Positions 33,511-43,478 are shown, counted from the stretch's first letter. The stretch: DNA of 64,000 nt from Terrimonas ginsenosidimutans (GCF_022012415.1 NZ_JAKLTR010000008.1:62001-126000); one strand, 5' to 3'. Numbers and translations: made by a program. The notes: generated from the letters alone by a model not told the origin.

Positions 33511-36500
33511 ATGAAAAAAGCTGCTTTCACTGCATTTCTTTTTTTCGTGCTCATCACAGCCGGCCTGGCACAGAACATATCGGTGACGGGCCAGATCCGT
33601 TCAGGCGCAGACAGCTCTGCACTGACCGGTGTTTCGATCATTTTAAAAGGAACATCCCTGGGAACTACGACAGATGCTTCCGGGAACTTCACCCTGTCAG
33701 CACCACGCAATGGCGTGCTGTTGATCTCATCTCTTGGCTTTACCCAACAAGAGTTCACTTTGAATGGACAAAACACCGTCAGCATCTATCTCCTGCAAAA
33801 CAGCGGTAGCGAACTAGGCGAGGTGGTAGTAACTACAGCACTTGGCATCAAAAAACGTCAAAAAGCGATCGGTTACGCCGTTCAGGAAGTAAGCGGTGAA
33901 ACTTTAGCGAAAGTAAAACAGCCAACTGCCGTCGGCGCACTTACAGGTAAAGTTGCCGGTCTGAACGTGATCAATACAACTGACCTGTTCCAAAATCCAA
34001 CGATCTCATTAAGAGGCGCAACACCTCTGATCGTGATCGATGGTATTCCTGACCCGAATGCTGACCCCTATAAACTGAATGCTGACGATATCGAAAATAT
34101 TTCCGTTTTAAAAGGCCCTGCCGCAGGCGCACTTTATGGTTCACTAGGCATCAACGGCGCCATCCTCTACACCACCAAAAAAGGTAAAAAAGGAAAGCTG
34201 AATGTTGAATTGAATTCTTCCACCATGTTCCAAACCAGCTATACAGTTGTTCCAAAAGTGCAGACACAGTATGGCAATGGTGACGCTGGCCGCTATGCAT
34301 ATGTGAACGGCTCCGGTAACGGAACAGAAGGCGGCGGTTGGATCTGGGGACCAAAACTTGATCAGCCAGACCCAAGCACACCAAGCGGTTTTTATGAAAC
34401 CACACAATACAACAGCCCGGTTGATCCGGTTACAGGCCGGCTGATCCCGCTTCCGTGGATTTCAAGAGGCAGCAACAATATTAAAAATTTCTTCCGCACA
34501 GGTATCCTGTCAACCAACAGCGTATCTGCCTCAATGGGAACTGATAAGGGGTCTTTCAGAATTTCCTCTTCCCATATCGCCCAAAAAGGCGTTACTCCCA
34601 ATACAGGCGTTAACAACTCCTCTTTCTCTGTAGGCGGAAATTATATGCTCAGTTCCAAACTTAATGTGGACGCGAAGCTGACCTTCAATAAAGAATATTC
34701 CGACAACTACCCTACCGTTGGTTATGGTCCGCCCAACATTCTCTACAACCTGTTATTGTGGATCGGACCCGATGTCGACATCCGCGATCTGAAAAACTAC
34801 TGGATGCCCGGTCGTGAAGGCCTGCAACAGCGCAATTATAACCTGTCATGGTACAATAACCCATACTTTGTTGCAAACGAACTGCTGAATGGTTACAAGA
34901 GAAATAACAACTTCGGACAGGTTACATTTGACTACCAGTTCAGCAAAGACTTCACGGCTAAATTACGTACCGGCTTTAACCAGTTTTCCGTTGACCGGGA
35001 CGTAAAAGAACCGTACAGTTATATCGCTTACTCTTACATTTCAAGAGGCAACTATTCAGTAACAAATTCCAATTACTTCGATCTTACAACCGACCTGATC
35101 CTGAACTATAAGCATAAGTTCAGCGAAAACTTCAACATCAATATTACTGCTGGTGGCGCAAACGCCTACAGGAACGAAAAGCAGGCTTCTGCATCAACCG
35201 ATGGGTTAACAGTTCCCGGATTTTACAACCTCAGCAATTCTATCAACGCACCGGTTGTTTCTAACTTCCTCCGCGAAAGAAGAACCAGCAGCGTATACGG
35301 TATGGCTGATATTGAAACACTTGGGTTTCTGTACCTGAACTTTACCGGCCGGTACGACAAAACATCCACTCTGCCTGTAAAGAACAATGGGTATTTCTAT
35401 CCTTCAGCCGGTGTATCAGCGGTATTGTCAGACGTGATCACTTTACCGTCTGCCGTTTCTTTCCTTAAGCTGAGAGCATCATGGGCGAAGGTGAATACCG
35501 GCTTTATCGGATCCGGTGCCGATCCATATGCACACTTACAGACCTATTCGATTGGCTCGAAATGGAACAACGTCCCGTCCTTATCATGGCCTGCGACAGC
35601 CATTTCACCAGACCTTACTCCGGCGACAGTGATGTCCGGCGAATATGGGATCTCCGCATCATTCCTGAAAAACCGCATCAATGTTGATGCAACTTATTTC
35701 CACAATAAAGACTACAATAACCTTGTAAGCGTACCTCAATCACAAGGGAGTGGCTACACTTCAATGCTGAAAAACGCGAACGTGTATGTACGCAAAGGAT
35801 GGGAATTCATGATCAGCGGCACTCCGTTAAAGAACCGTGAGCTGAAATGGGAAACAAGCTTCAACTTCAGCAGTGTTCACCGCTGGTTGAAAGAAGCCAC
35901 AGACAGCCCTGACGGGTATATCAACAACATCAAAGAGGGTGACAGAACCGACAGGATCTTTATCACAGAATCACGTGCTCCGGACGGACAGGCGATCTAC
36001 AACAGTAATGGTATGCAAGCTTATGCTCCATACGGCCAGTACTTTGGCGACAGGGATGCCGACTGGATCTATGGCTGGCAGAATACTTTTGCTTACAAAA
36101 ACTTCGCATTGAGCTTCTCCGTCGACGGACGTCTCGGCGGCCTGATGTACTCGACAACAAACCAGAAAATGTGGTGGGGCGGCACAGCACCTGGCACAGT
36201 GAACCAGTTCCGCGATGACGCGAATGCAGGACAAAGCACTTATGTTGGACCCGGCGTGGTCGTTACCTCAGGGACTGTTGAATATGATTCCCGCGGAAAT
36301 ATCACTTCCGACACAAGAAAGTTCGCACCAAACACAACTCCTGTCAATTATATCGGATTCATGCAAACAACAAGCGGCGCTATGCTGAACAACTATTTCT
36401 ACTATAGCGGCACTTACATTAAAATGCGTGAAGTATCTGTAACATACACACTCCCGGGTAAATGGACGAAGGGTATCTTCAGTTCAGCATCAGTTTCACT

Positions 36501-36621
36501 GATCGGCAACAACCTCTTCCTCCTGTCTAAAATGCCGAACGTTGATCCGGACGCGGAAGCCGACAACCTGCAAACCCCTTCTATGCGTAGCATGGGTATC
36601 AATATCAATCTTAAATTCTAA
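33511..36621 (+). CDS. SusC-like TonB-dependent transporter without STN domain
   Basis: 1036 residues from ATG 33511, where a standard signal peptide begins (MKKAAFTAFLFFVLITAGLA). An upstream in-frame ATG at 33415 overlaps the operator and lacks a signal. Domains: carboxypeptidase-regulatory-like (about 20-98), plug (about 105-225, PLIVIDGIPDPN, VLKGPAAGALYGSLGINGAI), then a barrel ending SMGININLKF. There is no STN domain, matching the absence of sigma/FecR genes and the presence of a TetR regulator. Substrate is unknown; the linked phosphodiesterase suggests a phosphate-ester compound. Confidence 0.95.
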   Translation: MKKAAFTAFLFFVLITAGLAQNISVTGQIRSGADSSALTGVSIILKGTSLGTTTDASGNFTLSAPRNGVLLISSLGFTQQEFTLNGQNTVSIYLLQNSGSELGEVVVTTALGIKKRQKAIGYAVQEVSGETLAKVKQPTAVGALTGKVAGLNVINTTDLFQNPTISLRGATPLIVIDGIPDPNADPYKLNADDIENISVLKGPAAGALYGSLGINGAILYTTKKGKKGKLNVELNSSTMFQTSYTVVPKVQTQYGNGDAGRYAYVNGSGNGTEGGGWIWGPKLDQPDPSTPSGFYETTQYNSPVDPVTGRLIPLPWISRGSNNIKNFFRTGILSTNSVSASMGTDKGSFRISSSHIAQKGVTPNTGVNNSSFSVGGNYMLSSKLNVDAKLTFNKEYSDNYPTVGYGPPNILYNLLLWIGPDVDIRDLKNYWMPGREGLQQRNYNLSWYNNPYFVANELLNGYKRNNNFGQVTFDYQFSKDFTAKLRTGFNQFSVDRDVKEPYSYIAYSYISRGNYSVTNSNYFDLTTDLILNYKHKFSENFNINITAGGANAYRNEKQASASTDGLTVPGFYNLSNSINAPVVSNFLRERRTSSVYGMADIETLGFLYLNFTGRYDKTSTLPVKNNGYFYPSAGVSAVLSDVITLPSAVSFLKLRASWAKVNTGFIGSGADPYAHLQTYSIGSKWNNVPSLSWPATAISPDLTPATVMSGEYGISASFLKNRINVDATYFHNKDYNNLVSVPQSQGSGYTSMLKNANVYVRKGWEFMISGTPLKNRELKWETSFNFSSVHRWLKEATDSPDGYINNIKEGDRTDRIFITESRAPDGQAIYNSNGMQAYAPYGQYFGDRDADWIYGWQNTFAYKNFALSFSVDGRLGGLMYSTTNQKMWWGGTAPGTVNQFRDDANAGQSTYVGPGVVVTSGTVEYDSRGNITSDTRKFAPNTTPVNYIGFMQTTSGAMLNNYFYYSGTYIKMREVSVTYTLPGKWTKGIFSSASVSLIGNNLFLLSKMPNVDPDAEADNLQTPSMRSMGININLKF

Positions 36622-36655
36622 GGCAGACCGTCAACGTACATAAAAGACTAAACAA

Positions 36656-38134
36656 ATGAAACAATTACATATCATCGCCGCAATTGCACTTGCCATTTCG
36701 GTCTCTTCCTGCAAGAAGTTTGAAGACTTCCAGGAGAACCCCAACAATCCAACGGTTTCAGACCCATCATTGCTGCTGCCCAATATCCAGATGTCTGCGT
36801 TCTCTACCATCTCCGCAGACGCGGCTCTTGCAAGCCGTCAGCTGGTGTATACACAATCATCCAGCAATGCACAGTATTATGGATGGCAGAGAGGAAGCAT
36901 GAACTACAACCGTATCAGCCAGGTGATCCGCATGGACCAGGAAGCGATGCGCGTGGGAAAAACCAACTACCGGTATATCGGAAAATTTCTCAAATCATAT
37001 TTCCTTACGGAGATGACATTGCGCCTGGGAGATATCCCCTACTCGCAAATGATGCAGTCGCTCATTAGCAACAACTTTGACTCATCAGCCGCCCGTCCGG
37101 TATATGACAAGCAGGAAGATGTATTCAAAGGTATCCTGGACGAATTGAAGATCGCCAGCGATTCTCTTGCTACGGGACAGGTTGTCATCAGCGGAGACCT
37201 GATCTATAGCGGGAACATCGACAAATGGAAAAGACTGATCAACTCATACACCCTGCGCATATTGATGGGGCTTTCGAGGAAAGAAAACAGCACAGTGCTG
37301 AATATCAAACAGCGCTTCACAGAGATCGTTTCTAATCCAACCAAGTACCCGTTGATGAGCTCAAACGCTGACAATGGCCAATTGAATTATTACAATATCA
37401 CCGGCAACCAGTATCCGTATTTCAACAACAACTCGATGAAAACGGATTACTATCTCGATAGTTCCTTTGTGCGTATGCTGAAGTCCTACAATGATCCACG
37501 CCTGTTTGTATATGGACAGCCAACCACCGCAAGCGGGTTACCAGAGGGAAACTTCAATGGCTACGACGGTCTGGTAGGAAGTGCCCCTCTTGCCTACAAT
37601 ACCGCAAAACGCGGTCAGGGAAGGGCATCTCAGATCAACCGCAGATATGCTTATGAAGCGATCAACGAACCAAGCATGCTGATGGGTTTCGCAGAACTGC
37701 AGTTCATTCTCGCTGAGGCAACAGTCAGAGGCTGGATCACGGGCAACGCCGAAACTTTCTATAAAAAAGGAATTGAATCGGCCATGCAGTTCTCCAATTT
37801 CGGCAGCCGCTTCTCCGCCACGGATATCACCAACTACCTGGCGCAACCTGTAATCGCACTGCAAACGGCAACAGCGATCCAGCAGATCATCACCCAGAAA
37901 TATATTAGCCAGTTCATGAACTCGGGCTGGCAGATCTTCTTCGAGCAGCGCCGCACTGGCTTCCCTGAATTTGAAACCAGAGGAACAGGCGTACTGAATG
38001 GTGGAAAGGTCCCCAAAAGATGGATGTATCCCAATGATGAATACAACAACAACGCCACTAACGTACAAAACGCCGTGAAGAACCAATACACGCAGGGAGA
38101 TGATATCAATGGGGTGATGTGGCTGGCGCAGTAG
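36656..38134 (+). CDS. SusD/RagB-family lipoprotein
   Basis: 492 residues. Lipobox ends at Cys19 (ISVSSCKKFEDF) followed by ENPNNPT, the usual SusD opening. IDKWKRLINSYTLRILMGLS and MGFAELQFILAEATVRGWI are the conserved TPR and late elements. It lies 34 bp after susC and forms the importer with it. A palindrome (38135-38317) begins directly after the stop, so linkage to the following phosphodiesterase gene is by proximity and direction, not by tight spacing. Confidence 0.95.
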   Translation: MKQLHIIAAIALAISVSSCKKFEDFQENPNNPTVSDPSLLLPNIQMSAFSTISADAALASRQLVYTQSSSNAQYYGWQRGSMNYNRISQVIRMDQEAMRVGKTNYRYIGKFLKSYFLTEMTLRLGDIPYSQMMQSLISNNFDSSAARPVYDKQEDVFKGILDELKIASDSLATGQVVISGDLIYSGNIDKWKRLINSYTLRILMGLSRKENSTVLNIKQRFTEIVSNPTKYPLMSSNADNGQLNYYNITGNQYPYFNNNSMKTDYYLDSSFVRMLKSYNDPRLFVYGQPTTASGLPEGNFNGYDGLVGSAPLAYNTAKRGQGRASQINRRYAYEAINEPSMLMGFAELQFILAEATVRGWITGNAETFYKKGIESAMQFSNFGSRFSATDITNYLAQPVIALQTATAIQQIITQKYISQFMNSGWQIFFEQRRTGFPEFETRGTGVLNGGKVPKRWMYPNDEYNNNATNVQNAVKNQYTQGDDINGVMWLAQ

Positions 38135-38317
38135 GGTTTGAGAGGGAAGGGTTAAAAGTTTAATAGTTTAAAGGTTTAATAGTTTTTAAAAGGGTAAAGA
38201 TTTTGGGAAACCTGAGATTTAGTCTGCATTACAGTTTTAAACCTTTCGAAACTTCCAGCTAACTTTAAACTATTAAACTATTAAACTTTTAAACTATTAA
38301 ACTTCCAAACCCTTCCC
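38135..38317. repeat. AT-rich octamer palindrome after susD
   Basis: The left side has GTTTAATAGTTTAAAGGTTTAATAG from about 38158 and the right side the complement, CTATTAAACTATTAAACTTTTAAACTATTAAAC, up to about 38302. Both arms are tandem octamers AGTTTAAW. Outer ends GAGGGAAGGG and CCCTTCCC also pair. It separates susD from the phosphodiesterase gene and would form a long weak hairpin in the mRNA. Confidence 0.85.
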
Positions 38318-38365
38318 TTTCCACCTTTTACCCTTAACTTCCTTTCCTTTTCACAAACAGTTTAC

Positions 38366-39589
38366 ATGAAAAAACAAAGTATAACATTGCTGGTAATGAT
38401 GCTGGCAATGCTGGTAGCAGGACAGAAAAAGAAGGCGATCTTTGTTATTGTTGACGGGATCGCGGCGGATGTAATTGAAAAACAACCCACTCCTTTTCTG
38501 GATAAGATCGCGAAAGTGGGTGGATATACGAGGGCACATGTCGGTGGTGAAAAAGGCGGCTACTCTCAAACGCCGACCATCTCGGCCGTAGGCTATAATT
38601 CTCTGCTGACAGGCACCTGGGTGAATAAACACAATGTCTGGGACAATGATATCAAAGCTCCAAATTATAATTACTGGACGATCTTCCGTTTTTTAAAAGA
38701 GCAATATCCGGAAAAGAAGACAGCCGTATTTTCAAGCTGGATTGATAACCGTACGAAGCTCGTTGGCGAAAGCTTATCGCAAACCAACAATCTTAAGCTG
38801 AGTTATCATTTTGACGGACTTGAATTGGATACCGTTAATTACCCGCACGACAAGAAGCGTGATTTCATGCATCGCATTGACGAAGCAGTTGTGAACAACG
38901 CAACAGATCACATTAAAAAAGAAGCACCGGACCTTTCCTGGGTTTATCTTGAATACACGGATGATATGGGTCACATGTTTGGCGACAGTCCTGAATTCTT
39001 CCGTGCAGTAGCATTAATGGATCAGCAGATGGGCCGCCTCTGGGAAGCTATCGAGTATCGTCAGAAAGAATTCAGGGAAGACTGGGTGATCTATATCACA
39101 ACAGACCATGGCCGTGATGCAAAAACGGGCAAAGGACATGGCGGCCAGTCAGACCGTGAACGCAGCACCTGGATCGTCACCAATGCGAAAGGGCTGAATG
39201 ATTATTTCAAAAATGGAAATCCGGGTGTAGTCGACATCATGCCATCAATGGCAAAACATATCGGGCTGCAGATCCCGAAAGAAAGGCTGATGGAGATTGA
39301 CGGGATTTCTCTTACAGGCAAGCTTTCCGCCACCGATGCGCAGGCATCACTTAGCGAAGGTAAACTGACCGTATCCTGGAAGGCTACTGGCAAGGGAGAC
39401 GCAAAGATCTGGCTTACTACTACCAATAATTTTAAAGAAGGCGGAAATGATGAATATAAGCTTGTTAAAACCGTTCCCGTTTCAGCTAAAGAGGCTGTGA
39501 TCGATGTTAGTTCTATGAACAGTAACTTTTACAAAGTGGTGATTGAAACAAAAGAAAACTACCTGAACCGCTGGGTCATCGTGAAATAA
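38366..39589 (+). CDS. Secreted alkaline-phosphatase-superfamily phosphodiesterase
   Basis: 407 residues with signal peptide (MKKQSITLLVMMLAMLVAG). The two-metal site of the nucleotide pyrophosphatase/phosphodiesterase branch is visible: Asp30 in VIVDG, Thr/Ser cluster TPTIS at 69-73 as nucleophile region followed by GYNSLLTG, YTDDMGH near 195, TTDHG near 247 and GHGGQS. Residues about 315-407 look like a fibronectin III-type domain. It probably splits phosphodiesters or phosphomonoesters in the periplasm from material imported by the preceding SusCD. Exact substrate cannot be read. Confidence 0.88.
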   Translation: MKKQSITLLVMMLAMLVAGQKKKAIFVIVDGIAADVIEKQPTPFLDKIAKVGGYTRAHVGGEKGGYSQTPTISAVGYNSLLTGTWVNKHNVWDNDIKAPNYNYWTIFRFLKEQYPEKKTAVFSSWIDNRTKLVGESLSQTNNLKLSYHFDGLELDTVNYPHDKKRDFMHRIDEAVVNNATDHIKKEAPDLSWVYLEYTDDMGHMFGDSPEFFRAVALMDQQMGRLWEAIEYRQKEFREDWVIYITTDHGRDAKTGKGHGGQSDRERSTWIVTNAKGLNDYFKNGNPGVVDIMPSMAKHIGLQIPKERLMEIDGISLTGKLSATDAQASLSEGKLTVSWKATGKGDAKIWLTTTNNFKEGGNDEYKLVKTVPVSAKEAVIDVSSMNSNFYKVVIETKENYLNRWVIVK

Positions 39590-39610
39590 ATCTTTCAGAT
39601 TGAATGAAGC

Positions 39611-39646
39611 AAAGCGCGTCCTCGAAAGTTGACGCGCTTTTTTAGC
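39611..39646 (+). terminator. Intrinsic terminator after the phosphodiesterase gene
   Basis: AAAGCGCGTC (39611-39620) pairs with GACGCGCTTT (39631-39640) around a 10-nt loop, and three further T follow. It lies between two convergent genes and overlaps the stop of the minus-strand lipoprotein gene, so it could serve both directions. Confidence 0.75.
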
Positions 39647-40343
39647 GCTTTACTTTTGAATAAAAGTGTTTTGAACGGATCATGCGGCCAGTATTTCCCG
39701 CCGACACATTTTCTGCAATCGGATAGATCTTCTTTCCTTTCATGATAAATCTTTGCCGATCCATAAAACAATAATTATCCAGCTCTTCAACGGTGATATC
39801 TAAATAAGAAAGAACTACACCTGTAAATCCTTCCGGAAGAGAATACCATCTTGTACGGGTGTCATTTCCCAAATCAAATTTTATCGAACGAATTTCCCGC
39901 GGCGCAAAAGCCCGGTCATCTACGCCCATGATGTAACTGAATGCAGAATCATAATTGAACATGACTTTTGAATATACCAGCTCTCTCCCGGAAACATCTT
40001 TGAGCATTGCTATCCTGAGGCTGTCATGCGACGGTCCTTTTTTAAAAGAAAGACGTATCTGCACATCGTTCACTTGAAGATCACTGTGCAGGAACAATGT
40101 ATCTTTCACACGGCTCCAGGTTCCACCTGACCTCCTCCTGCTGACACAATCCCAGGATTCGAAAGTAAACCGGCTGCTTTTCTTCAAAACAATGGAAGAA
40201 CCTGCATACTCCAACGAAAGCTGGTAATATGACATAACGCTATCTCTTGTGGAAATTGCAGGCTTAAGTTGCGCGTCAGCTCCCTTCTGTACGGTGCATG
40301 CAAACAGACTAACAACAACTAAGCAGAATAGCAACCATTTCAT
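39642..40343 (-). CDS. Hypothetical lipoprotein (233 aa)
   Basis: No family recognised. The lipobox VSLFAC ends at Cys16. The mature part is about 215 residues, predicted mostly beta, with WDCVSRRRSGGTWSRVKDTLFLHSD recalling small Bacteroidota lipoproteins that pair a conditional WS-x-x-K-DTL strand pattern. No catalytic motif is evident. It is convergent with the phosphodiesterase gene and divergent from the ATPase gene; the 235-bp divergent region carries repeated CCGG half-sites. Confidence 0.75.
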   Translation of the reverse strand: MKWLLFCLVVVSLFACTVQKGADAQLKPAISTRDSVMSYYQLSLEYAGSSIVLKKSSRFTFESWDCVSRRRSGGTWSRVKDTLFLHSDLQVNDVQIRLSFKKGPSHDSLRIAMLKDVSGRELVYSKVMFNYDSAFSYIMGVDDRAFAPREIRSIKFDLGNDTRTRWYSLPEGFTGVVLSYLDITVEELDNYCFMDRQRFIMKGKKIYPIAENVSAGNTGRMIRSKHFYSKVKR

Positions 40344-40362
40344 ACAACCTTCATTATAAGTG

Positions 40363-40504
40363 TTCCGGTAAAAGCAGAAATACTAATATACCCCAAAAAT
40401 CCGGTCAACAAGACTTCTGCTACAACCGGATCGTTTCTTTATTTTTTACATATCAAAACGTGATATAGCCAACAAATAACAATTCCGGTTGCGCCAAATC
40501 CGGC
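40363..40504. promoter_or_regulatory. Cluster of TCCGG half-sites and a TATCA dyad upstream of the Ca-ATPase
   Basis: TTCCGGT (40363), ATCCGGT (40399), ACCGGAT (40425, inverted), TTCCGGTT (40483) and ATCCGGC (40498) crowd into 142 bp, with a separate dyad ATATCA-N5-TGATAT at 40450-40466. The density of similar half-sites in a divergent promoter region suggests a multi-site operator. The regulator is unknown. TATATTTT at 40540-40547 is the nearest -7-like box for the ATPase gene. Confidence 0.4.
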
Positions 40505-40577
40505 ATGATATTATATACTTTTACTATTAATAATCACTATATATTTTACTACTTCACACCTATCCCTGATACCAAAT

Positions 40578-43118
40578 ATGGACAAAAGTACCTCCTGGCA
40601 TTCGCTCAGCATAGACAAAGTACTGCAAGAAACCGGCAGTAACAGCAATGGCCTTTCGGATGATGCCGTCCAAAAAAAGCAGGCAGAGTTTGGTAAGAAC
40701 GAACTGAAAGCAAAAAAGAAGAAAACGGCCATCACCATCTTTCTTAGACAGTTCTTAGATGTGATGGTACTGGTTCTCATCGTCGCAGCTGTCATTTCCG
40801 CATTTCTTGGAGAGCTGTCGGATACTATTGTGATCGTCATCATCCTTATATTAAATGCGATCATCGGCTTTGTCCAGGAATACCGGGCAGAAAAGGCAAT
40901 GGAGGCGCTGCAGAAGATGTCCGCACCATCCACTAACGTATTGCGAAACGGCCAAACTTCCAAAGTTGAGTCCGTGGAGCTCGTGCCCGGCGACATAGTA
41001 TCCCTCACTGCCGGCGACACTGTCCCCGCGGATCTCCGCATCATGGAATCAGATGCGCTGAAAATAAATGAGGCAAGCCTGACCGGCGAATCCAATACCG
41101 TGGATAAAAATCCCGACACACTTGAAGAACAGGATCCGCCCCTGGGTGACAGATTTAATATGGCCTTCAAAGGAACAGCCATCACCAGCGGAAAAGCAAA
41201 AGGCGTGGTGATAGCCACCGGCATGCAAACAGAACTCGGCAAGATCGCCGGCATGCTCGATGATGCCGAAAGCAGCACGCCTCTGCAGAAACGGCTGTCA
41301 GCATTCAGCAGAAGGCTCACCGTCATCATCATCATACTTTGCGCAATCCTCTTCGCAGTCGGGTTCATCCGGAATGAACCCTGGGAGCAATTACTACTGA
41401 CAACCTTATCCCTCGCCGTTGCGGCCATTCCTGAAGCTTTACCGGCCGTCGTATCCGTTTCCCTGGCACTTGGCGCACGCCGGCTCATGAAACAACAGGT
41501 ACTCATCAGGAAACTGTACGCCGTGGAAGCACTGGGATCTGTCACATATATCTGCACAGACAAAACAGGAACACTCACGAAAAATGAAATGGAAGTAAAA
41601 TCCATTTGGACTGCAGACAAGGAAGGGGAAGACATGCTGCTTTCAGCAATGCGATCAAGCCATGATTCCGAAGAGAAAGATGGAAAATGGACCGGCGATC
41701 CAACGGAGGTAGCCATGCTGGCCTATGCGAAAGATCAGGAAGAGCTAAAACGGCTGAAGGAGATCCCGTTCGATTCGGAAAGAAAAGCGATGACGACCAT
41801 TCATGAGAAAGAGGGCAAATACTGGATGATCACAAAAGGCGCCACCGAATCCATACAGGGAATGCTCGCAGACAAAAACTTCTCTGATGAAATAAAAAAG
41901 CAGGAAGAGCAGATGGCAAAAGAAGGCATGCGTGTGATCGGTTTCGCAGGCAAAATGCTTGACCAGCTTCCCGATAAACCAGTTGCAGAAGAACTGGAAA
42001 AAGAGCTTGCATTCATTGGCCTCGCCGGAATGATCGATCCGCCACGCAAGGAAGCAAAGGACGCCATCGGTGAATGTAAACGTGCAGGCATCGTACCCGT
42101 GATGATCACCGGCGATCACCCTTTAACTGCGGCAGCGATCGGCAAAGAACTCGGCATCGTAGAAAAAGAAGAACAGGTGATCACTGGCAAAGAACTGGAA
42201 GCTCTTTCTGATCAGCAGCTTGATGAAAAAGTGGAAGCTCTTCGCGTATATGCCCGCGTGTCTCCCGAACAAAAACTGAAGATCGTAAAGGCTTTGCAAA
42301 ATCACCATCAGTTTGTCTCTATGACAGGTGATGGAGTAAACGACGCGCCCTCATTAAAGCAGGCAAACATCGGCGTTGCAATGGGTATAACCGGCACAGA
42401 TGTCACCAAAGAATCATCCAGCATGATACTGCTGGATGACAACTTCGCCACTATCGTAAAAGCAGTCAGGGAAGGACGGCGTATTTATGACAACATCAGG
42501 AAGTTCATAAAATATATCCTTACCGGTAATGCCGCCGAGATCTGGACGATCGTCCTCGCCCCTATCGTAGGATTACCGATCCCCCTATTACCGGTTCATA
42601 TCCTTTGGGTAAACCTGGTTACTGACGGACTTCCCGCACTTGCGTTAGCGACGGAAGCAGAAGAAAAGAGTATTATGGAAAGACCGCCAAGAAGTCCAAA
42701 AGAAAGCATCTTTGCACAGGGGCTTGGCATACACATTCTTTGGGTAGGTTTATTTATCGGCTTATTAACGGTCGGCACACAATGGTATTCGATCAATCAT
42801 ACAGAAACGCATTGGCAGACCATCGTATTCACCGTGCTCTGTCTGGCACAGCTTTGGCATGTGATGGCGATCCGGAGCGAAAAAAGATCACTGTTCTCCA
42901 TCGGCTTATTTACCAACACACCCTTGCTGCTCGCTGTAGGCGGAACCGTTCTGCTGCAATTAGCCGTGATCTATGTTCCGATTCTGAACGGATTCTTTCA
43001 TACGCAACCATTGACCGCCGGTGAACTGGGGCTTGCATTCGGCGCTTCCGCAATCGTGTTTGTAGTCGTAGAGATCGAAAAGCTAATAAAGAGATCAATG
43101 GATAAGAAAAAGAAATGA
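40578..43118 (+). CDS. P2-type cation-transporting ATPase (Ca2+-type)
   Basis: 846 residues, full-length for P2A ATPases. Visible motifs: actuator loop LTGES, transport motif PEALP in helix M4 (Ca2+ pumps have PEGLP), phosphorylation motif CTDKTGTLTKNE near residue 330, KGATE nucleotide-binding segment, and MTGDGVNDAPSLKQANIGVAMG. The C-terminal helices include ILWVNLVTDGLPALALATE, a calcium-site M6 pattern (NLVTDGLPA). Predicted to export Ca2+ (or Mn2+) across the inner membrane. Single gene, followed by a palindrome at 43187-43286. Confidence 0.92.
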   Translation: MDKSTSWHSLSIDKVLQETGSNSNGLSDDAVQKKQAEFGKNELKAKKKKTAITIFLRQFLDVMVLVLIVAAVISAFLGELSDTIVIVIILILNAIIGFVQEYRAEKAMEALQKMSAPSTNVLRNGQTSKVESVELVPGDIVSLTAGDTVPADLRIMESDALKINEASLTGESNTVDKNPDTLEEQDPPLGDRFNMAFKGTAITSGKAKGVVIATGMQTELGKIAGMLDDAESSTPLQKRLSAFSRRLTVIIIILCAILFAVGFIRNEPWEQLLLTTLSLAVAAIPEALPAVVSVSLALGARRLMKQQVLIRKLYAVEALGSVTYICTDKTGTLTKNEMEVKSIWTADKEGEDMLLSAMRSSHDSEEKDGKWTGDPTEVAMLAYAKDQEELKRLKEIPFDSERKAMTTIHEKEGKYWMITKGATESIQGMLADKNFSDEIKKQEEQMAKEGMRVIGFAGKMLDQLPDKPVAEELEKELAFIGLAGMIDPPRKEAKDAIGECKRAGIVPVMITGDHPLTAAAIGKELGIVEKEEQVITGKELEALSDQQLDEKVEALRVYARVSPEQKLKIVKALQNHHQFVSMTGDGVNDAPSLKQANIGVAMGITGTDVTKESSSMILLDDNFATIVKAVREGRRIYDNIRKFIKYILTGNAAEIWTIVLAPIVGLPIPLLPVHILWVNLVTDGLPALALATEAEEKSIMERPPRSPKESIFAQGLGIHILWVGLFIGLLTVGTQWYSINHTETHWQTIVFTVLCLAQLWHVMAIRSEKRSLFSIGLFTNTPLLLAVGGTVLLQLAVIYVPILNGFFHTQPLTAGELGLAFGASAIVFVVVEIEKLIKRSMDKKKK

Positions 43119-43186
43119 TCATCGCAGAATGCTTTCTGCAGGCGCTTTCACTCAATAAAAACGATGGCCGCCTGCATAAGCCTGAG

Positions 43187-43286
43187 GCGTAGAAGTATCG
43201 CAATGAACGCAAAGAGATTCGTTTGGAACAAGAATTTTCATTGCGATCTTTGCGATCCTTTGCGTCCATTGCGATACTTCTACGCC
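43187..43286. repeat. CGCAAAG-family palindrome, near-perfect 29-bp arms
   Basis: Arms 43187-43215 and 43258-43286 are reverse complements at 28 of 29 positions, starting GGCGTAGAAGTATCGCAATG. The spacer also contains TTGCGATC words. Same family as 32105-32367 and 28227-28337. The remaining 43287-43478 holds short TTTAAAC-type words (about 43378-43402) and no gene. Confidence 0.9.
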
Positions 43287-43478
43287 AACTGAATCAATAA
43301 TACTATCCCTCAGATCACTCAGCCTGGCAGAGTTACTTAAACACGCGCCAATCTATCTCAAGCCTCTGTCCTCAAACACTTAAACGTTTAACCTTTAAAC
43401 CTCAGCTCCCTCCTAATCTGGCAACATTCTTGCACCCGCGCCAATACCCTTTCGCCACACACACAAAACCTTATAATC

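Noticed and set aside
40511-41716. 401-aa open frame on the minus strand
   Set aside because: Fully antisense to the P-type ATPase, Ser/Met-rich and without any domain. It is a compositional shadow of the real gene.
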